Shown: positions 7,487 to 14,144 of the stretch, piece after piece | Layout of the letters: each line of letters opens with the position of its first letter | Numbering within the stretch: the first letter of the stretch is position 1 | Assembly (NCBI GenBank): GCA_020027255.1 | Contig: JAHRAP010000060.1 | Span: forward strand, 1 to 14,144 | DNA length: 14,144 nt | Direction: 5' to 3' | Source of the DNA: Nitrosopumilaceae archaeon | Lineage (GTDB): Archaea; Thermoproteota; Nitrososphaeria; Nitrososphaerales; Nitrosopumilaceae | The notes under the pieces: model-generated | The model's input: only the letters and a program-made list of their open reading frames with translations | Told to the model about the DNA's origin: nothing | The model's database searches: none | Position numbers and translations under genes: made by a program

Positions 7487-7624
7487 ATGGTTGATAATCT
7501 TGTAATACTATCCCATTATGATATTCAACTGAATAACGAGATAAAACAACTAGATCGATTAGCACAACAGAAAAATATACCATTCTGTGATGTAGTTTAT
7601 CGCATATTATACAAAATTAATTAA
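7487..7624 (+). CDS. Small protein, 45 aa, possibly ribbon-helix-helix-like
   Basis: An ATG-started frame of 45 codons fills the space between the 126-aa unknown gene and citrate synthase. The sequence runs MVDNLVILSHYDIQLNNEI, then KQLDRLAQQKNIPFCDVVY and ends RILYKIN. A short strand followed by two amphipathic helices separated by an NIP turn resembles a ribbon-helix-helix (Arc/MetJ-like) regulator or a small antitoxin-like domain. The similarity is of pattern only. Its stop is 16 bp from the convergent citrate synthase stop, so it fits the compact gene packing. Being short, it is easily missed by gene callers. Confidence 0.5.
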   Translation: MVDNLVILSHYDIQLNNEIKQLDRLAQQKNIPFCDVVYRILYKIN

Positions 7625-7640
7625 TTGCTATTGGCTAATA

Positions 7641-8807
7641 TTATTTTGCTCTCAAATCTAATGATCTATATTTGCAGCCATGTGGGCCACAATATTTTCC
7701 AACATACGTAGCTTTTGGTCTATATAATGCTGGTTTTGGAGCTGCCTCTGCAAATTTTTCTTCTATTATATGTGCTGTCCAACCTGCAACTCTGGATATC
7801 GCAAATATTGGTGTGTTTAAATCTATAGGAATTTTTAGCATATAATAAATAGATGCGCTGTACAAATCTACATTTGGATATATATCTAATCCTCTATCTT
7901 TTTTTATTTCATGACTTGTAACTTTTTCAATTTTTTGTGTTATGTTAAACCATGGCTCTTTTGTTTTTTCTGCTAGTTTTTTTGATAGTTCTTTTAATAC
8001 TTGGGCTCTAGGATCATATGTTTTATACACTGCGTGGCCCATGCCCATAATTCTATAATTGTTTCCTAAGCTTTTTTTCACCCATGTTTCTACTCTATCT
8101 TCTGTTTCTATATCTAATAGCATTTTCATAACTTCATAGTTCGCCCCTCCATGCAATTCTCCACTTAATGCTCCAATAGCTGCACTAGCTGCAGAATACA
8201 TATGAGCTCTTGTTGAAGCTACTTGCCTCGCTGTAAAAGTAGATGCATTAAAAGAATGATCTGCATGTAAAATCAAACAAACATCAAATATTTTAGCAAT
8301 ATCTTTATCTGGTTTTTCACCAGTTAACATGTATAAAAAATTCTCAGCATGGTTTAGATTAGGATCTGATTCGATTATATTCATGTTATTTCTTATTCTA
8401 TTCCAGCTTGCTATTATTACTGGAATTTTTGCAATTAAATTCACAGCACGTGCATAACTAGAATCTTTATCTGAAAATTCTTCATCATAATAACCTGCTA
8501 ATGCAGCGACAAATGCTTGCAGCATATCCATAGGATCTGCATCTTTGCGCCAATTCTTCATGTTATTTTGCATTTGTTTTGGTATTGACATTGCATTTTT
8601 CAAATTGTTTTTAAATTTTTCTAATGAGTTTTGTGTTGGCAGCTCATCGTATAATAACAAATAACAAGTTTCTTCAAAATTTGAATTTTTGGTTAAGTCT
8701 AGTATATCATACCCTCTATAGATTAATCTGCCTTTCTGCCCATCGATACTAGATATTTTTGTATCTGCGACCTCTATATTTCGTAAACCAATATTTTTAG
8801 TGTCCAT
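7641..8807 (-). CDS. gltA: Citrate synthase
   Basis: The enzyme condenses acetyl-CoA and oxaloacetate to citrate. The 388-residue length is usual for archaeal and short bacterial citrate synthases. Catalytic residues are in place: His219 in GELHGGAN, His258 in MGMGHAVYK and Asp314 in PNVDLYSA. Other signatures are LIYRGYDI near the N-terminus, LILHADHSFNASTFTAR (about 178-194) and ISRVAGWTAHIIEE (338-350). The frame extends further upstream to an ATG at 8852, but the ATG at 8807 is preferred: the family begins near here, and a TATA-like TATTTAA at 8833-8839 lies about 29 bp upstream, inside the longer reading. A leaderless mRNA is likely. The C-terminal tail has two Cys in CGPHGC. 2-Methylcitrate synthase activity cannot be excluded from sequence. 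Confidence 0.93.
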   Translation of the reverse strand: MDTKNIGLRNIEVADTKISSIDGQKGRLIYRGYDILDLTKNSNFEETCYLLLYDELPTQNSLEKFKNNLKNAMSIPKQMQNNMKNWRKDADPMDMLQAFVAALAGYYDEEFSDKDSSYARAVNLIAKIPVIIASWNRIRNNMNIIESDPNLNHAENFLYMLTGEKPDKDIAKIFDVCLILHADHSFNASTFTARQVASTRAHMYSAASAAIGALSGELHGGANYEVMKMLLDIETEDRVETWVKKSLGNNYRIMGMGHAVYKTYDPRAQVLKELSKKLAEKTKEPWFNITQKIEKVTSHEIKKDRGLDIYPNVDLYSASIYYMLKIPIDLNTPIFAISRVAGWTAHIIEEKFAEAAPKPALYRPKATYVGKYCGPHGCKYRSLDLRAK

Positions 8808-8832
8808 ATAAATTATAACACCGAAATATAGA

Positions 8833-8839
8833 TATTTAA
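8833..8839 (-). promoter_or_regulatory. TATA box for citrate synthase
   Basis: The minus-strand TTAAATA is centred 29 bp before the ATG at 8807. It supports that start over the one at 8852. Confidence 0.5.
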
Positions 8840-8899
8840 TGTGCCGATCCATTTATGTGCCTGATACGTGTGAGATATTAACTATCATCTATTTTTTGA

Positions 8900-8908
8900 T
8901 TTAAATTT
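8900..8908 (+). promoter_or_regulatory. TATA box for the DHH phosphoesterase gene
   Basis: TTTAAATTT is centred about 29 bp before the ATG at 8933. This fits a leaderless transcript, matching the divergent citrate synthase promoter in the same 125-bp gap. Confidence 0.5.
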
Positions 8909-8932
8909 AGGTAATTTAATCAAATATAATTA

Positions 8933-9937
8933 ATGAAAAATATATTAAAAAAATCAAAACCAAATAAAACAATTTGTTTGTCGCATAAAGAAGATGCAGA
9001 CGGTCTATGTTCTGCAGCACTAATCAAAGAAGCTTTTGGAGGTGATTCTATATTAGTTGACTATCCAGGACAAATGGATGCATTAGAGAAAATCAAAGAT
9101 GATATCATGTTGAAAAAATTATATATCTGTGATTTGGGTTTAAACAAAAGAAATCAAGATAAATTTATAGACATAATGAGAGAATTAAAAAGAAAAAAAA
9201 TATCTATTACATATATAGATCATCATGATTTAAGTCAACCAGTAATCAACAAGCTAAATAAACTCAAAATTGATGTAATTCATGATATAAAAGAATGTAC
9301 TACTGTGCAAGTTTACGATAAATATAAAAAAAAGCTTTCAAACCATTCGAGATTTATTGCAGCATGTGCTGCAATAACAGATTATATGGATGATCGTAAA
9401 AAAGCATCACAGCTTTTACAAATATATGATCGACAATTCACACTGATAAATGCAACAGTATTAACATACAATATAGTGGGGCACCAAAAAGATCTAGATT
9501 ATTTACTTTATTTGGTTGACGAACTGTCTGATTCAAAATACCCGCACCAAATACCAAACTCATTTGAATTTGCTCAAATCCAAGTCGAAAAATTATCTCT
9601 AATGATTAACACAATAAAAAATTCGATGAAAAAAATGCGAAATTTAGGATATGTTGAAATTTTTGATTCTGGCGCTAGCGGAGCTGTTAATTTTGTTTTA
9701 GGACTTTCGGGTAAAAACGTTGGTGTTGCATACAAAGAAAGATCTGATCACAGGATCTATGCAGTTTCTATTCGAGGATCAAAATCATGTAAATTACATT
9801 TAGGAAAAATTGTAAATGATCTTGCATCTGACTGTAATGGTTCTGGTGGTGGGCACAAAAAGGCATGTGGTGCAGTTATCCCAAAACCAAAAATTAAAAA
9901 ATTTCTGCGTGATTTCAACAAAAAATTAGATCGATAA
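8933..9937 (+). CDS. DHH/DHHA1-family phosphoesterase (RecJ/NrnA-like)
   Basis: This is a 334-residue protein with the Mn-binding motifs of the DHH superfamily: DADG (21-24), the Asp in ICDLG (67), DHH (96-98) and the C-terminal DHHA1 motif GSGGGHKKACG (303-313). The N-terminal catalytic domain spans about residues 12-150; the DHHA1 domain begins near residue 235. Family members hydrolyse phosphodiester bonds in single-stranded DNA, short RNA or cyclic dinucleotides. The archaeal relatives include the GINS-associated nuclease and short-oligonucleotide nucleases. Its modest length argues against a full bacterial RecJ, which has an extra OB domain. The exact substrate cannot be decided. Its stop lies 6 bp from the end of the convergent glycerate kinase gene. 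Confidence 0.85.
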   Translation: MKNILKKSKPNKTICLSHKEDADGLCSAALIKEAFGGDSILVDYPGQMDALEKIKDDIMLKKLYICDLGLNKRNQDKFIDIMRELKRKKISITYIDHHDLSQPVINKLNKLKIDVIHDIKECTTVQVYDKYKKKLSNHSRFIAACAAITDYMDDRKKASQLLQIYDRQFTLINATVLTYNIVGHQKDLDYLLYLVDELSDSKYPHQIPNSFEFAQIQVEKLSLMINTIKNSMKKMRNLGYVEIFDSGASGAVNFVLGLSGKNVGVAYKERSDHRIYAVSIRGSKSCKLHLGKIVNDLASDCNGSGGGHKKACGAVIPKPKIKKFLRDFNKKLDR

Positions 9938-9943
9938 ATGTTA

Positions 9944-11248
9944 CTATGGTCTGATAATTATACCAATATCTGCTAAATTAGTATGTGTTGGTCCTGTGTT
10001 TATTAACTCTCTCCGTTTCTTAAAAAATAAGTTTGAATTATGATTTTTAAGATAGAACTCAATCTCTTCATATTTTATAGATTTATTTTCAGATATGACT
10101 CCCGCATACGTGGTATTGCCATCTATGCCATCTGTATTAATAGAAGAAATTACCAAATCATATTTTGCGTCTTTGCACTTTTTCAATATACGTAGAACTA
10201 ATTCTTGGTTTCTGCCACCAATCCCATTGGTACTAGATACATTGATTGTTGTTTCTCCGCCAAATATTATGCAAGATCTGTTTTTGTGTGGAATTAATTT
10301 TGTTAATTTAGTTGCAATATATTCCACATCGCCATTTATACGATTTATTATTTTGGTATCTATACCTAAACTACGAGCATAAGACGCCATTGCTGTAATA
10401 CAATCATCATTGTTTAAAATTATATAATTTCTATTGTTTGTTTGTGGTTTTGTTTCTCTAATTTTGAAAATATCTTCATGTATTTTATTTATGACTCGAT
10501 TTGGTAATTTGTATATTAAATTGTGTTTTTGTATTATTTTCCATGCGTCCGAATTAATATTATTATCACAATATGTGTATCCTGAAGATATTGTATCTAA
10601 CCTATTATTAACTACATCTGATATCACAAATGATATCCAATCGCAATTTACATTTTGTAATAATTTGCCATCTTTTATTTTTGAAATATGTTTTCTTATG
10701 CAATTTATATCGTAAATCGGAATCCCGGATCTGAGTAAAATTTTTGTGGTTTTTATCTTGTCATTTAAAGTAATTCCATCTGGCATTGATAATAATGCAG
10801 ATCCGCCTCCAGATATCAGAAAAATTACAAAATCACTCCTATTCATGTTTTTGAGAAATCTAACAATATAATTTGCGGCTTTAACACTAATTTTATTCGG
10901 TAACGGATGTCCTGCATTAAAAATCTTGAATTTTTTATAGTTTATACTCGATTTAGTGTATTCTGGAATTACAATTACGCCATTCTTGATTTTAATTATT
11001 TGATCTATGGCCGCAGTCATAGAATCGGCAGCTTTCCCTATTGCTATTGTGTATAAGTTATTATAAAATGATAAATTTATTGGTTTTTCGCAGACAATTT
11101 TACCATTTTTAATCATTTTATGTATCATTGAAAAAGGCATTGATGCATTCAAACCAAATTCTAGGATATCGAGTAATAATTTTTTATTTTCATTAATTGC
11201 TAATTTTGAATAATTTTTAATAAGTAATTTATGAGTGTTCTTTTGCAT
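9944..11248 (-). CDS. gckA: Glycerate 2-kinase (DUF4147/MOFRL family)
   Basis: The enzyme phosphorylates D-glycerate to 2-phosphoglycerate, linking glycerate to lower glycolysis or gluconeogenesis. The 434-residue length is usual. Motifs in order are AIGKAADSM (69-77), NAGHPLPN (111-118), LISGGGSALLSMPDG (144-158), CIRKHISKIKDGKL (183-196), then the MOFRL half with FGGETTINVS and GIGGRNQELVL, SSINTDGIDGNTTYAG and the closing TGPTHTNLADIGI. All expected nucleotide- and glycerate-contact motifs are present. The start is an ATG at 11248, divergent from the alcohol dehydrogenase gene with only 48 bp between start codons. Related enzymes in this family include hydroxypyruvate reductases (TtuD), but the kinase assignment is the usual one in archaea. 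Confidence 0.9.
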   Translation of the reverse strand: MQKNTHKLLIKNYSKLAINENKKLLLDILEFGLNASMPFSMIHKMIKNGKIVCEKPINLSFYNNLYTIAIGKAADSMTAAIDQIIKIKNGVIVIPEYTKSSINYKKFKIFNAGHPLPNKISVKAANYIVRFLKNMNRSDFVIFLISGGGSALLSMPDGITLNDKIKTTKILLRSGIPIYDINCIRKHISKIKDGKLLQNVNCDWISFVISDVVNNRLDTISSGYTYCDNNINSDAWKIIQKHNLIYKLPNRVINKIHEDIFKIRETKPQTNNRNYIILNNDDCITAMASYARSLGIDTKIINRINGDVEYIATKLTKLIPHKNRSCIIFGGETTINVSSTNGIGGRNQELVLRILKKCKDAKYDLVISSINTDGIDGNTTYAGVISENKSIKYEEIEFYLKNHNSNLFFKKRRELINTGPTHTNLADIGIIIRP

Positions 11249-11296
11249 TTTTATTGTATGTCAAGATATAATAATAATTACAAATATTAATTTAAT
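11249..11296. promoter_or_regulatory. Compact bidirectional promoter between gckA and the alcohol dehydrogenase gene
   Basis: Only 48 bp separate two divergent ATG codons. The stretch TATAATAATAAT (11267-11278) reads as a TATA element on the plus strand, centred about 27 bp before 11297. Its complement, ATTATTATTATA, lies about 23-27 bp before 11248 on the minus strand. Both mRNAs should be leaderless, and the two preinitiation complexes could not easily bind at once. Confidence 0.5.
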
Positions 11297-12241
11297 ATGC
11301 ATAGTGTTAAAATACCTAAGGTCATTAATTTTGGCCAAAACGCATTATCAGAAACAGAATATCCAAAAAATGCATTAATCATAACTACAGCTTCAAAAGA
11401 TCTGTCATATAAATGGATAGATAAAATGGGAATTCAAGATTATATTTTACATGATACAGTGGAACCAGAACCATCTATAGATGATGTTAATGAAGTAATT
11501 TCTACACATAAAACCAAAAATTTGTCATCGATAATAGGACTCGGTGGTGGCAGCTCTCTTGATGTAGCAAAGTACTCTTCAGCCAAAATGAAAACCACTA
11601 AAATCCTTGTCCCTACAACATTTGGTACAGGAGCTGAAATGACGACTTATTGCGTATTAAAATTTGATGGCAAAAAGAAATTATTGCGTGAAGATGAGTT
11701 CTTAGCAGACGTTGCAGTTGTAGATTCATATTTTCTGTCAGGTACACCTGAACAGATTATCAAAAATTCTGTTTGTGATGCATGTGCACAAGCTACAGAA
11801 GGTTATGACAGTAAACTAGGCAATGATTTTACAAAAACATTATGCAAAAAAGCTTTTGAAATTCTTTATGATGCAATAATGAATAATAAACCTGAAAATT
11901 ATCCATATGGTTCCATGCTTTCTGGAATGGGATTTGGTAACTGTTCTACTACTTTAGGACACGCATTGTCATATGCTTATTCTAATGAGGGTGTGCCTCA
12001 CGGTTATTCCTTGTCATCTTGTACTACTGTAGCTCATAAATTTAATAAATCCATATTTTATGATGAATTTAAGGAATGTATAGAAAAACTTGGATTTGAT
12101 AAACTACAATTAAAAACTCCAATAGATCAAGCTGCAGATATAATCATGACTGATGTTGGTCATTTGAATCCAAATCCTTTACAAGTAAATAAAAACGATG
12201 TTATTAAATGCTTAAACGATATTAATAATGGTAATATATAG
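11297..12241 (+). CDS. Iron-type alcohol dehydrogenase family oxidoreductase
   Basis: This 314-residue member of the Fe-ADH superfamily reduces aldehydes or oxidises alcohols with NAD(P). The N-terminal nucleotide-binding domain has VEPEPSIDDV, GLGGGSSLDVAKY (81-93) and VPTTFGTGAEMT (105-116). The helical C-terminal domain has NSVCDACAQATEGY (157-170), LGHALSYAYS (220-229) and VPHGYSLSS (233-241). Three of the four usual metal ligands are present (Asp161, His222, His235). The second, normally the His of D..THA.E, is Gln165 here. In Nitrosopumilus an enzyme of this superfamily is the malonic semialdehyde reductase of the 3-hydroxypropionate/4-hydroxybutyrate cycle, so that role is possible. 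Glycerol-1-phosphate dehydrogenase is a more distant relative and fits less well. It is shorter than typical Fe-ADHs (about 380 aa). Confidence 0.8.
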   Translation: MHSVKIPKVINFGQNALSETEYPKNALIITTASKDLSYKWIDKMGIQDYILHDTVEPEPSIDDVNEVISTHKTKNLSSIIGLGGGSSLDVAKYSSAKMKTTKILVPTTFGTGAEMTTYCVLKFDGKKKLLREDEFLADVAVVDSYFLSGTPEQIIKNSVCDACAQATEGYDSKLGNDFTKTLCKKAFEILYDAIMNNKPENYPYGSMLSGMGFGNCSTTLGHALSYAYSNEGVPHGYSLSSCTTVAHKFNKSIFYDEFKECIEKLGFDKLQLKTPIDQAADIIMTDVGHLNPNPLQVNKNDVIKCLNDINNGNI

Positions 12242-12251
12242 GCATATTTTT

Positions 12252-12275
12252 ATCTGTGAGATGGCATAGACAGAT
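12252..12275. repeat. Inverted repeat between the dehydrogenase and F420-type oxidoreductase genes
   Basis: ATCTGT (12252-12257) and ACAGAT (12270-12275) are perfect 6-bp arms around a 12-nt spacer. They start 11 bp after the dehydrogenase stop and end about 33 bp before the next ATG. It could be a weak terminator hairpin or an operator overlapping the next promoter; TTAAACTTAA (12275-12284) directly follows. Confidence 0.3.
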
Positions 12276-12308
12276 TAAACTTAAGTATGTCATTAATTCA
12301 CTTATATA

Positions 12309-13400
12309 ATGCAGAAATGTAGTATGTTAAAATTTGGAATACAAAATGGTTTAAATGTTGCTAGAGCTGGCCTTTCTGAGGATCAAATCATTACGGCTTG
12401 TATGCTTGCAGATAAAATTGGTTATGATTCTATATGGTATATGGATCATTCTAATGTTCCGCAGTGGCCTAAAGCTATAGTAAATGATCCATGGGTTATG
12501 TTATCTGCTATTGGTGCTATTACACAAAACGTCGAACTCGGTACGTGTGTCACTGATGCAATTAGAAGACATCCCTCAAATATTGCATTATCTTCAATAA
12601 CTTTAGATCGAATATCAAAAGGGCGTGGAATCCTTGGTATTGGTGCAGGCGAAGCTCAAAACTTAAAAGAATTTAATATCCCATTTGAAAAACCAGTAAG
12701 TAAATGGGAGGAACAACTACAAGTAATAAAACTTCTTTACGATTCATCTCCAGATAATGTGGTTAATTTTGATGGAAAATTCTATAAATTAGGTAACGCT
12801 TGCCTCCAAGCTAAATCTATACGAAAACCACATCCACCAATTTATATGGCTGCTGGTGGAAAAAGAACTCTTACCATGGTGGGTAAATATGGAGACGGGT
12901 GGTTGCCAATCGGATACACTCCTGAATTATTTGAAGATCATAAAACTGTAATCGAACAATCAATGCATGATAATGGCAAAGATAACAACGATGATTTCCA
13001 ATATGCGCTTGATATTGATGTGTATTTCTCTGACGATGCTGAAACATCATGGGCACGAATGAAAGAAGCAGTGAAAGTAAGCTTGTTTAAACCTGAAATC
13101 CTAAGAGTACATAATATTAAAGGAATAGAAGGATTTGATTTTAAAAAATACTTTACAGAATATTCTATGTCAAATCAAGAATGGATTGTTAAAATGAGAG
13201 AAGCAGCTACTACCATACCTGACTCTGTAGCTCGTTCATCTACGGCTGTAGGAACTCCAGACGATATAATACCAGTATTTGAGAGATTTATTAAAGCTGG
13301 AGTCAATCATTTCGTAATAAGATTCTGGGGCTCAAATTATTTCGGTTCTATTGATAAATTTGCGTCTACAGTAATTCCATATTTCAAAAATCGCAAATAA
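12309..13400 (+). CDS. LLM-class (luciferase-like) F420-dependent oxidoreductase
   Basis: This is a 363-residue TIM-barrel protein of the luciferase-like/F420 family. Signatures are MLKFGIQNGLNV at the first strand, DKIGYDSIWYMDHSNVPQWP (about 36-55), LGTCVTDAIRRHPSNIALSSITLDRISKGRGILGIGAGE (typed in family as the ILG.GAGE motif, about 107-117), PHPPIYMAAGGKRTL and GDGWLPIGYTPELF. The family includes methylene-tetrahydromethanopterin reductase (Mer) and F420-dependent sugar dehydrogenases; archaeal members are often labelled Mer-like. The substrate is unknown. It uses reduced or oxidised F420, possibly FMN. Two in-frame ATGs are possible, 12309 and 12324. A TATA-like TTAAACTTAA lies about 29 bp before the first, while homologues suggest the protein starts at MLKFG (12324). 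It follows the dehydrogenase by 67 bp on the same strand. Confidence 0.88.
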   Translation: MQKCSMLKFGIQNGLNVARAGLSEDQIITACMLADKIGYDSIWYMDHSNVPQWPKAIVNDPWVMLSAIGAITQNVELGTCVTDAIRRHPSNIALSSITLDRISKGRGILGIGAGEAQNLKEFNIPFEKPVSKWEEQLQVIKLLYDSSPDNVVNFDGKFYKLGNACLQAKSIRKPHPPIYMAAGGKRTLTMVGKYGDGWLPIGYTPELFEDHKTVIEQSMHDNGKDNNDDFQYALDIDVYFSDDAETSWARMKEAVKVSLFKPEILRVHNIKGIEGFDFKKYFTEYSMSNQEWIVKMREAATTIPDSVARSSTAVGTPDDIIPVFERFIKAGVNHFVIRFWGSNYFGSIDKFASTVIPYFKNRK

Positions 13401-13405
13401 TATTT

Positions 13406-13423
13406 GTGTAAAAATATTTACAC
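13406..13423. terminator. Perfect 7-bp hairpin at the convergent end of the oxidoreductase and uvrC genes
   Basis: GTGTAAA-AATA-TTTACAC can form a 7-bp stem with a 4-nt loop. It starts 6 bp after the oxidoreductase stop and overlaps the last bases of uvrC. T-rich stretches lie on both sides (TATTT before; TATTTTTT after, from 13430), so it may help end transcription in both directions. Hairpins are not required for archaeal termination. Confidence 0.4.
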
Positions 13424-14144
13424 TGTTAAATATTTTTTGCGTAGAAGTTTATTGTAGTTTAATGCAAATCTATGTGCTTCATCTCTCGCATATAGTAAAA
13501 TTTTGTCCTGCATTGTTCTCTGGCATTAAAACAGAATCTCTGCAAGTAAAAATCTCTTCATTTTTTTTAGCAATTGATATACAAGGTATATTTAAATTAA
13601 GATCTTGTAATGCATTTTTGGCAACTACTCTTTGTCCCTTGCCGCCATCTATTAAAACTAAGTCTGGCATAGATTGTTTGGTGATTTTTAGATATCTACG
13701 TTTTACAATCTCATAGATCATGGCAAAATCATTTAATCCATTTACTGTTTTGATTCTGAATTTTTTGTAGTTTAATTTATCTGGAGCACCATCTATAAAT
13801 CTAGACATAGATCCTACAGCATATTGCGTTCCTTGGTTTGATATATCAAAACATTCAATTATTCTTGGATTCGTAGACAATTTCAATATTTTCTTTAATT
13901 CTAAAGTGCCAAGTGATAACGTATTATCAAAGTAATCTTGTTCAATATTTCTTAAAATTAATTCCATCAAACTTTTTTGTCGTGTATTATTGGGCACGGT
14001 TATTTTTACATGCATAGCATTTTTTTCTGCGAGCAAATTTTCTAATAGCTTTACATTTACAGGCAGTGTATTCAGTATTATTGTATTTGGTATATCTGCT
14101 GTCGAATAATATTGATATAAAAAATTACTTAATGTGTTATCGCA
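13418..14144 (-). pseudogene. uvrC: UvrC excinuclease subunit, partial at right edge, with a frameshift near the C-terminus
   Basis: UvrC makes both incisions in nucleotide-excision repair. The visible C-terminal part reads in one open frame from the right edge (14144, starting CDNTLSNFLYQYYSTADIP) down to about 13510. It contains the RNase H-like endonuclease domain: ECFDISNQGTQYAVGSMS, then NYKKFRIKTVNGLNDFAMIYE, DLVLIDGGKGQ and SIAKKNEEIFT. That frame ends at 13479 with the non-family tail NFTICER. The family sequence resumes in the next frame as KILLYARDEAHRFALNYNK and LLRKKYLTV, ending TAA at 13418-13420. The shift lies around 13500-13515. It removes the catalytic His of RDEAHRF, so the gene is broken as written unless this is a one-base sequence error or a programmed shift. 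I found no bulge-helix-bulge fold that would explain it. Confidence 0.75.

Noticed and set aside
7426..7494. A 22-codon ATG frame just upstream of the 45-aa small gene
   Set aside because: Very short, overlaps the small gene start in another frame and has no recognisable pattern. Treated as leader sequence.
8808..8852. Longer N-terminus of citrate synthase from the ATG at 8852
   Set aside because: The extra 15 residues are not family-like and contain the probable TATA box of the shorter gene.
13490..13560. Possible second bulge-helix-bulge intron at the uvrC break
   Set aside because: UUCUG/CAGAG can form a small stem, but the flanking bases give no 4-bp central helix with 3-nt bulges and the required length does not fit.
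1..14144. CRISPR arrays, insertion sequences, tRNA or rRNA genes, attachment sites
   Set aside because: I saw no regularly spaced repeats, transposase-like frames, tRNA-like cloverleaf segments or rRNA sequence.

Overview
The window looks like chromosomal DNA of a very AT-rich member of the Nitrososphaerota (Thaumarchaeota). The main reasons are a CdvC/Vps4 cell-division ATPase with an N-terminal MIT domain, a TrmB-type regulator, a stand-alone Lrp/AsnC (RAM) domain protein, an F420-type luciferase-like oxidoreductase, an archaeal glycerate kinase, and archaeal TATA-type elements about 27-30 bp before several start codons (leaderless transcripts). UvrC, a bacterial-type repair protein also found in mesophilic archaea, fits this placement. 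This is inferred from protein families and gene style; no rRNA or tRNA is present to confirm it.

Layout. Positions 1-5576, all on the minus strand and transcribed right to left: cdvC, then carA and carB (carbamoyl-phosphate synthetase), then a partial Lrp/AsnC-like gene. Positions 5830-13400 consist almost entirely of single genes that alternate in strand: trmB (+), a 126-aa unknown (-), a 45-aa small protein (+), citrate synthase (-), a DHH phosphoesterase (+), glycerate kinase (-), an iron-type alcohol dehydrogenase (+) and an F420-type oxidoreductase (+). The last gene, uvrC (-), runs off the right edge. Convergent ends overlap or lie within about 17 bp of each other. Divergent starts share short promoter regions.

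The most striking feature is in carB. The conserved ATP-grasp N-terminal motif GEAGE-FDYSGSQ is interrupted by exactly 21 nt carrying an in-frame TAA. The RNA around it folds into an archaeal bulge-helix-bulge splice site: a 4-bp central helix, two 3-nt bulges on opposite strands and a 5-bp intron stem with a UAAU loop. Cutting each bulge between its second and third nucleotide, as tRNA-splicing endonuclease does, removes precisely those 21 nt and restores GEAGEFDYSG. I interpret this as a tiny pre-mRNA intron in a metabolic gene.

Three other genes have reading-frame anomalies. carA has no canonical start codon in frame with its conserved N-terminus. carB has no ATG, GTG or TTG start before its conserved first strand, but does have a CTG behind a strong GGAGG. 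uvrC has a frameshift just before its conserved RDEAHRFA motif, which holds the catalytic His. These could be sequencing errors, decay or unusual expression, whereas the carB insertion cannot be repaired by a single-base correction.

The metabolic genes point to pyrimidine/arginine precursor synthesis (carAB), entry to the citrate cycle (citrate synthase), glycerate phosphorylation, and an aldehyde/alcohol oxidoreductase that may act in the 3-hydroxypropionate/4-hydroxybutyrate cycle. No mobile element, CRISPR array, tRNA or rRNA was seen.
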